NCBI GenBank assembly: GCA_027574665.1
Contig: CM050690.1
Span: forward strand, 71,839,433 to 71,903,432
Origin: Rhynochetos jubatus
Taxonomy: Eukaryota; Chordata; Aves; Eurypygiformes; Rhynochetidae
Direction: 5' to 3'
Length of the DNA stretch: 64,000 nucleotides
Part shown: piece by piece, positions 61,496 to 64,000 of the stretch
How positions within the stretch are numbered: position 1 is the first letter of the stretch
How the letters are laid out: each line of letters begins with the position of its first letter
Notes under the pieces: model-generated
What the model was told of the DNA's origin: nothing
Database searches by the model: none
The model's input: the letters and a program-made list of their open reading frames with translations, nothing else
Translations under genes and position numbers: made by a program

Positions 61496-62474
61496 GTAAA
61501 TTCATATCAGCTATAATATTGAATGGGGTTTTTTTCAAAGTGACCTGTTGTAGTCAGAAGAGAGGACCAATGACCTGCTTCTTTGCCTTTTTCAAAATTT
61601 CTTTGTTGTTAACATGTCTTAACAAATCCTTTGTGCAGAAGAAAGCAAGCTGCCCTGCTTGCTGAAGATCTCAGCAAGTGTTAACTGTTTCTGGGGGCTT
61701 GGCTTGCTGAGCTTTTGGGACTGTAGAACAGAGATGCTTGCATGCTAAAAAGTCTGTGTAGTACTCATTAATGCTGTGGAACAGATGGGAGAGGCTCTGT
61801 CTCATATCTGTCAGCCTACAAAGAAGCATTTTTACATTCATCTCTCTTGCATTCATAACCCTGCTATTATGCCATAGCATGCAAGTTTTTTACTTCCCTG
61901 TGTATCCAAGAGACAGATAAATATTGTCCAGTTATTTCACTGGCAGCTGATGAACTATAGAATGGGAGATCATCAAAATGATGACTGCAATATATGAAAA
62001 TTATATAAATATACTGCAACATATTCTGCAATGTTTGTTAGTATTTAGTAGGGAGCACTCATTTGATGTGCTTAGTCAGAGTTTTTAGTGTGTGGAAGGA
62101 CCTCATGCCTCTTAACTTTCTTTAGATTAGGATGCTGGTATCTACAGGTGTTTCACAACTGCACTTCCCGTTGAAGGCAAGGAGAGTTCGAGGTCCCCAA
62201 CATGTGGAGCAGCCTACTTCTCCGTGAAAACTAAATATTCACTGAGATTTTTTTTCTGGAGTGGGGAGAAGTAGGTTTTTAGTCATGTGAAATTTAGAAT
62301 TATTTTATTCTGATTCTGTTGTATTACAACTTGTGCATGCTTCACCTAATGAATAGGCAGTTTAGCTGTCAGTGCAGCTGACAATCATGACAACAAGTGC
62401 ACAACAAATATTTTCCATGTTAGGTGTCAATAAAAAAGAACTTTACAAAGTTTTACAAAACTTCCAAAACCAAC

Positions 62475-63268
62475 AATCTGGATGCAGGTGTTGAATGCAC
62501 CGTCAGCAAGTTTGATGATGACACCAAACTGGGAGGTGCTGTTCAGTCTCTTCAGGGGCAGGAGGCCTTACAGAGGATCTAGGTAGGCTGGAGCCTTGGG
62601 CTGTGATTAGTGGGCTGAAATTTAACAAGAACAAACACTGGATTCTGCACCTGGGACAGAGTTACACTGGCACAAGTACAGACTGGGAGAGGAGGGGCTG
62701 CCGAGCAGCCCTGCAGACAGGGATCTGGGGGTGCTGGTGGGCAGCGGCTCAACACCAGTCAGCAGCATCCCCTGGCAGCCAAGGGGGCAAACCGCATCCC
62801 GGGGCCCATCACACACAGCACAACCAGCCGGGCAAGAGACCTGGTTATCCCGCTGGATTCAGCGTCGGTGCGGCCTCACCTCCAGTGCTGGTGCAGCTCT
62901 GGGGCCTGGAATTTAAGAAGGATGTGAGGGTCTTTGGATGCCTCCAGAGGAGGGAAACAAAGCTGGTGCCAGGGCTGGAAGGCACGTCCTGTGCGGAGCG
63001 GCCGAGGGCTCTGGGCTCGTCTAGTTTGGAGCAAAGGAGGCTGAGGGGTGACCTCACTGTCCTCTGCAGCTTCCTGGGGAGGGGAGAGGGAGGTGCTGGT
63101 CTCTTCTCCCTGGGACCCAGTGACAGGATGCATGGGAAACCAGGGGAGGCTTAGTCTGGACATTAAGCAGCATTTCTTCACTGAGAGTGTGGTCAAATGC
63201 TGGAATGGGCTTCTTAGAGAGGTGATTGATGCCCCAGGCCTGTTGGTGCTTAAGAGACATTTGGGCAG
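62475..63268 (+). mobile_element. Older CR1 LINE, interrupted at its 3' end
   Basis: Plus-strand CR1 of a subfamily different from the others. It begins in ORF2 (tgcaccgtcagcaagtttga), passes GIWGCWWAAAQHQ-type frames and gcctcacctccagtgctggt, and reaches ggtgattgatgccccaggcc. It stops at taagagacatttgggcag without its own 3' terminus, exactly where a minus-strand CR1 begins. Many stops and indels indicate an old insertion. Confidence 0.85.
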
Positions 63269-64000
63269 TCATAGAATCATAGAATGGTTTGGGTTGGAAG
63301 GGACCTTAAAGATCATCCAGTTCCAACCCCCTGACACGGACAGAGACACCCTCCACTAGACCAGGTTGCTCCAAGCCTCATCCAGCCTGGCCTTGAACAC
63401 TTCCAGGGATGGGGCATCCACAGCTTCTCTAGGCAACCTCATCACCCAGCGCCTCATCACCCTCTCCAGTAAGAACTTTTTCCTGTTACCTAATCTAAAT
63501 CTACTCATTTTCAATTTAAACCCCTTACGCCATGTCCTGTCACTACAGGCCCTTGTAAAAAGTCCCCCCCAGCTTTCTTGTAGCCCCCTTCAGGCACTGG
63601 AATGTGCTGTAAGGTCTCCCCAGAGCCTTCTCCAGGCTGAACACCCCCAACTCTCCCAGCCTGTCCCCATAGCAGAGGGGCTCCAGCCTTTGGAGCATCT
63701 CCGTGGCCTCCTCTGAACTCGCTCCAACAGGTCCATGTCCTTTTGATGTTGGGGCCCCAGAGCTGGGTGCAGGTGGGGTCTCATGAGAGCAGAGTAGAGG
63801 GGGAGAATCCCCTCCCTCGCCCTGCTGGCCACACTGCTCTGGATACAGCCCAGGATACGGTTGGCTTTGTGGGCTGCCAGCGCACACTGCCGGCTCATGT
63901 CCAGCTTCTCATCCCCCAGTACCCCCAAGTCCTTCTCCTCAGGGCTGCTCTTGATCCATTCTCCACCCAGCCTGTCCTTGTGCTTGGGATTGCCCCGACC
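63269..64000 (-). mobile_element. CR1 LINE inserted into an older CR1, runs past window end
   Basis: Minus-strand CR1 with its 3' end at 63269 (tcatagaatcatagaatggt on +). The minus strand encodes [20 protein letters not shown] and [21 protein letters not shown]-terminal ORF2 sequence with small indels. It is of the same subfamily as the copies at 1741, 32636 and 36597. It is still CR1 at the last base of the window. Confidence 0.92.

Larger units (their letters stand above)
61496..64000 (+). other. ADAMTS12: Intron, 5' part, with nested CR1 copies
   Basis: The first 2.5 kb of the intron after the TSR3 exon. 61496-62474 shows nothing recognisable; the remainder is two CR1 elements in opposite orientation. 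The exon completing TSR4 is not found before the window ends. Confidence 0.8.

Noticed and set aside
62603-63154. 183-codon plus-strand open frame
   Set aside because: It is a frame-shifted reading of an old CR1 ORF2 remnant, not a host gene.
1-64000. CRISPR array, operon, prophage or other undescribed system
   Set aside because: The window has spliced vertebrate exons and avian retroelements throughout. No regularly spaced repeats or clustered unspliced genes were seen.

Overview
This is vertebrate genomic DNA, almost certainly from a bird. It carries 15 internal exons of one multi-exon gene on the + strand, all with GT/AG borders and spread over 60 kb. The introns contain several CR1-type LINEs with the typical avian 3' end (tandem octamers of the ATTCTRTG kind) and LTR fragments of avian endogenous retroviruses. 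The exons join into one open frame of 745 codons, counting the first codon that is split at the window's first acceptor. The protein is a secreted metalloprotease of the ADAMTS family and agrees best with ADAMTS12 as I know it (the related ADAMTS7 fits less well, ADAMTS9 and ADAMTS20 poorly). ADAMTS12 lies on chromosome Z in chicken, so a Z-linked segment is likely; that is inference from synteny. The LTR types look more like those of neoavian birds than of chicken, but this is a tentative impression.

Layout: 1-1255 is intron. Exons at 1256-11054 encode the end of the propeptide, a basic processing site and the zinc metalloprotease domain. Exons at 19587-21082 encode the disintegrin-like domain, the first thrombospondin repeat and the start of the cysteine-rich region. 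Exons at 29062-48234 complete the cysteine-rich region, the spacer and the start of the second thrombospondin repeat. Exons at 54462 and 61285 encode the rest of repeat 2, repeat 3 and the start of repeat 4. The signal peptide, most of the propeptide, the mucin-like region, the distal repeats and the PLAC domain must lie outside the window.

The introns hold nine CR1 copies. One, at about 11580-16125, is nearly full length with both ORFs recognisable and is broken by a nested LTR fragment and an RT-core deletion. Two LTR-sized elements (about 27622-28165 and 42658-43411) and a short LTR end fragment (about 2630-2713) are also present. Minor features are a G-quadruplex-prone tract, a 19-base G run, a short microsatellite and a perfect 11-bp hairpin. 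I see no second cellular gene, RNA gene, CRISPR array or novel system. The window is one conserved gene with avian retroelement decay in its introns. Residue numbers below count from the split Asp codon at 1256 as residue 1.
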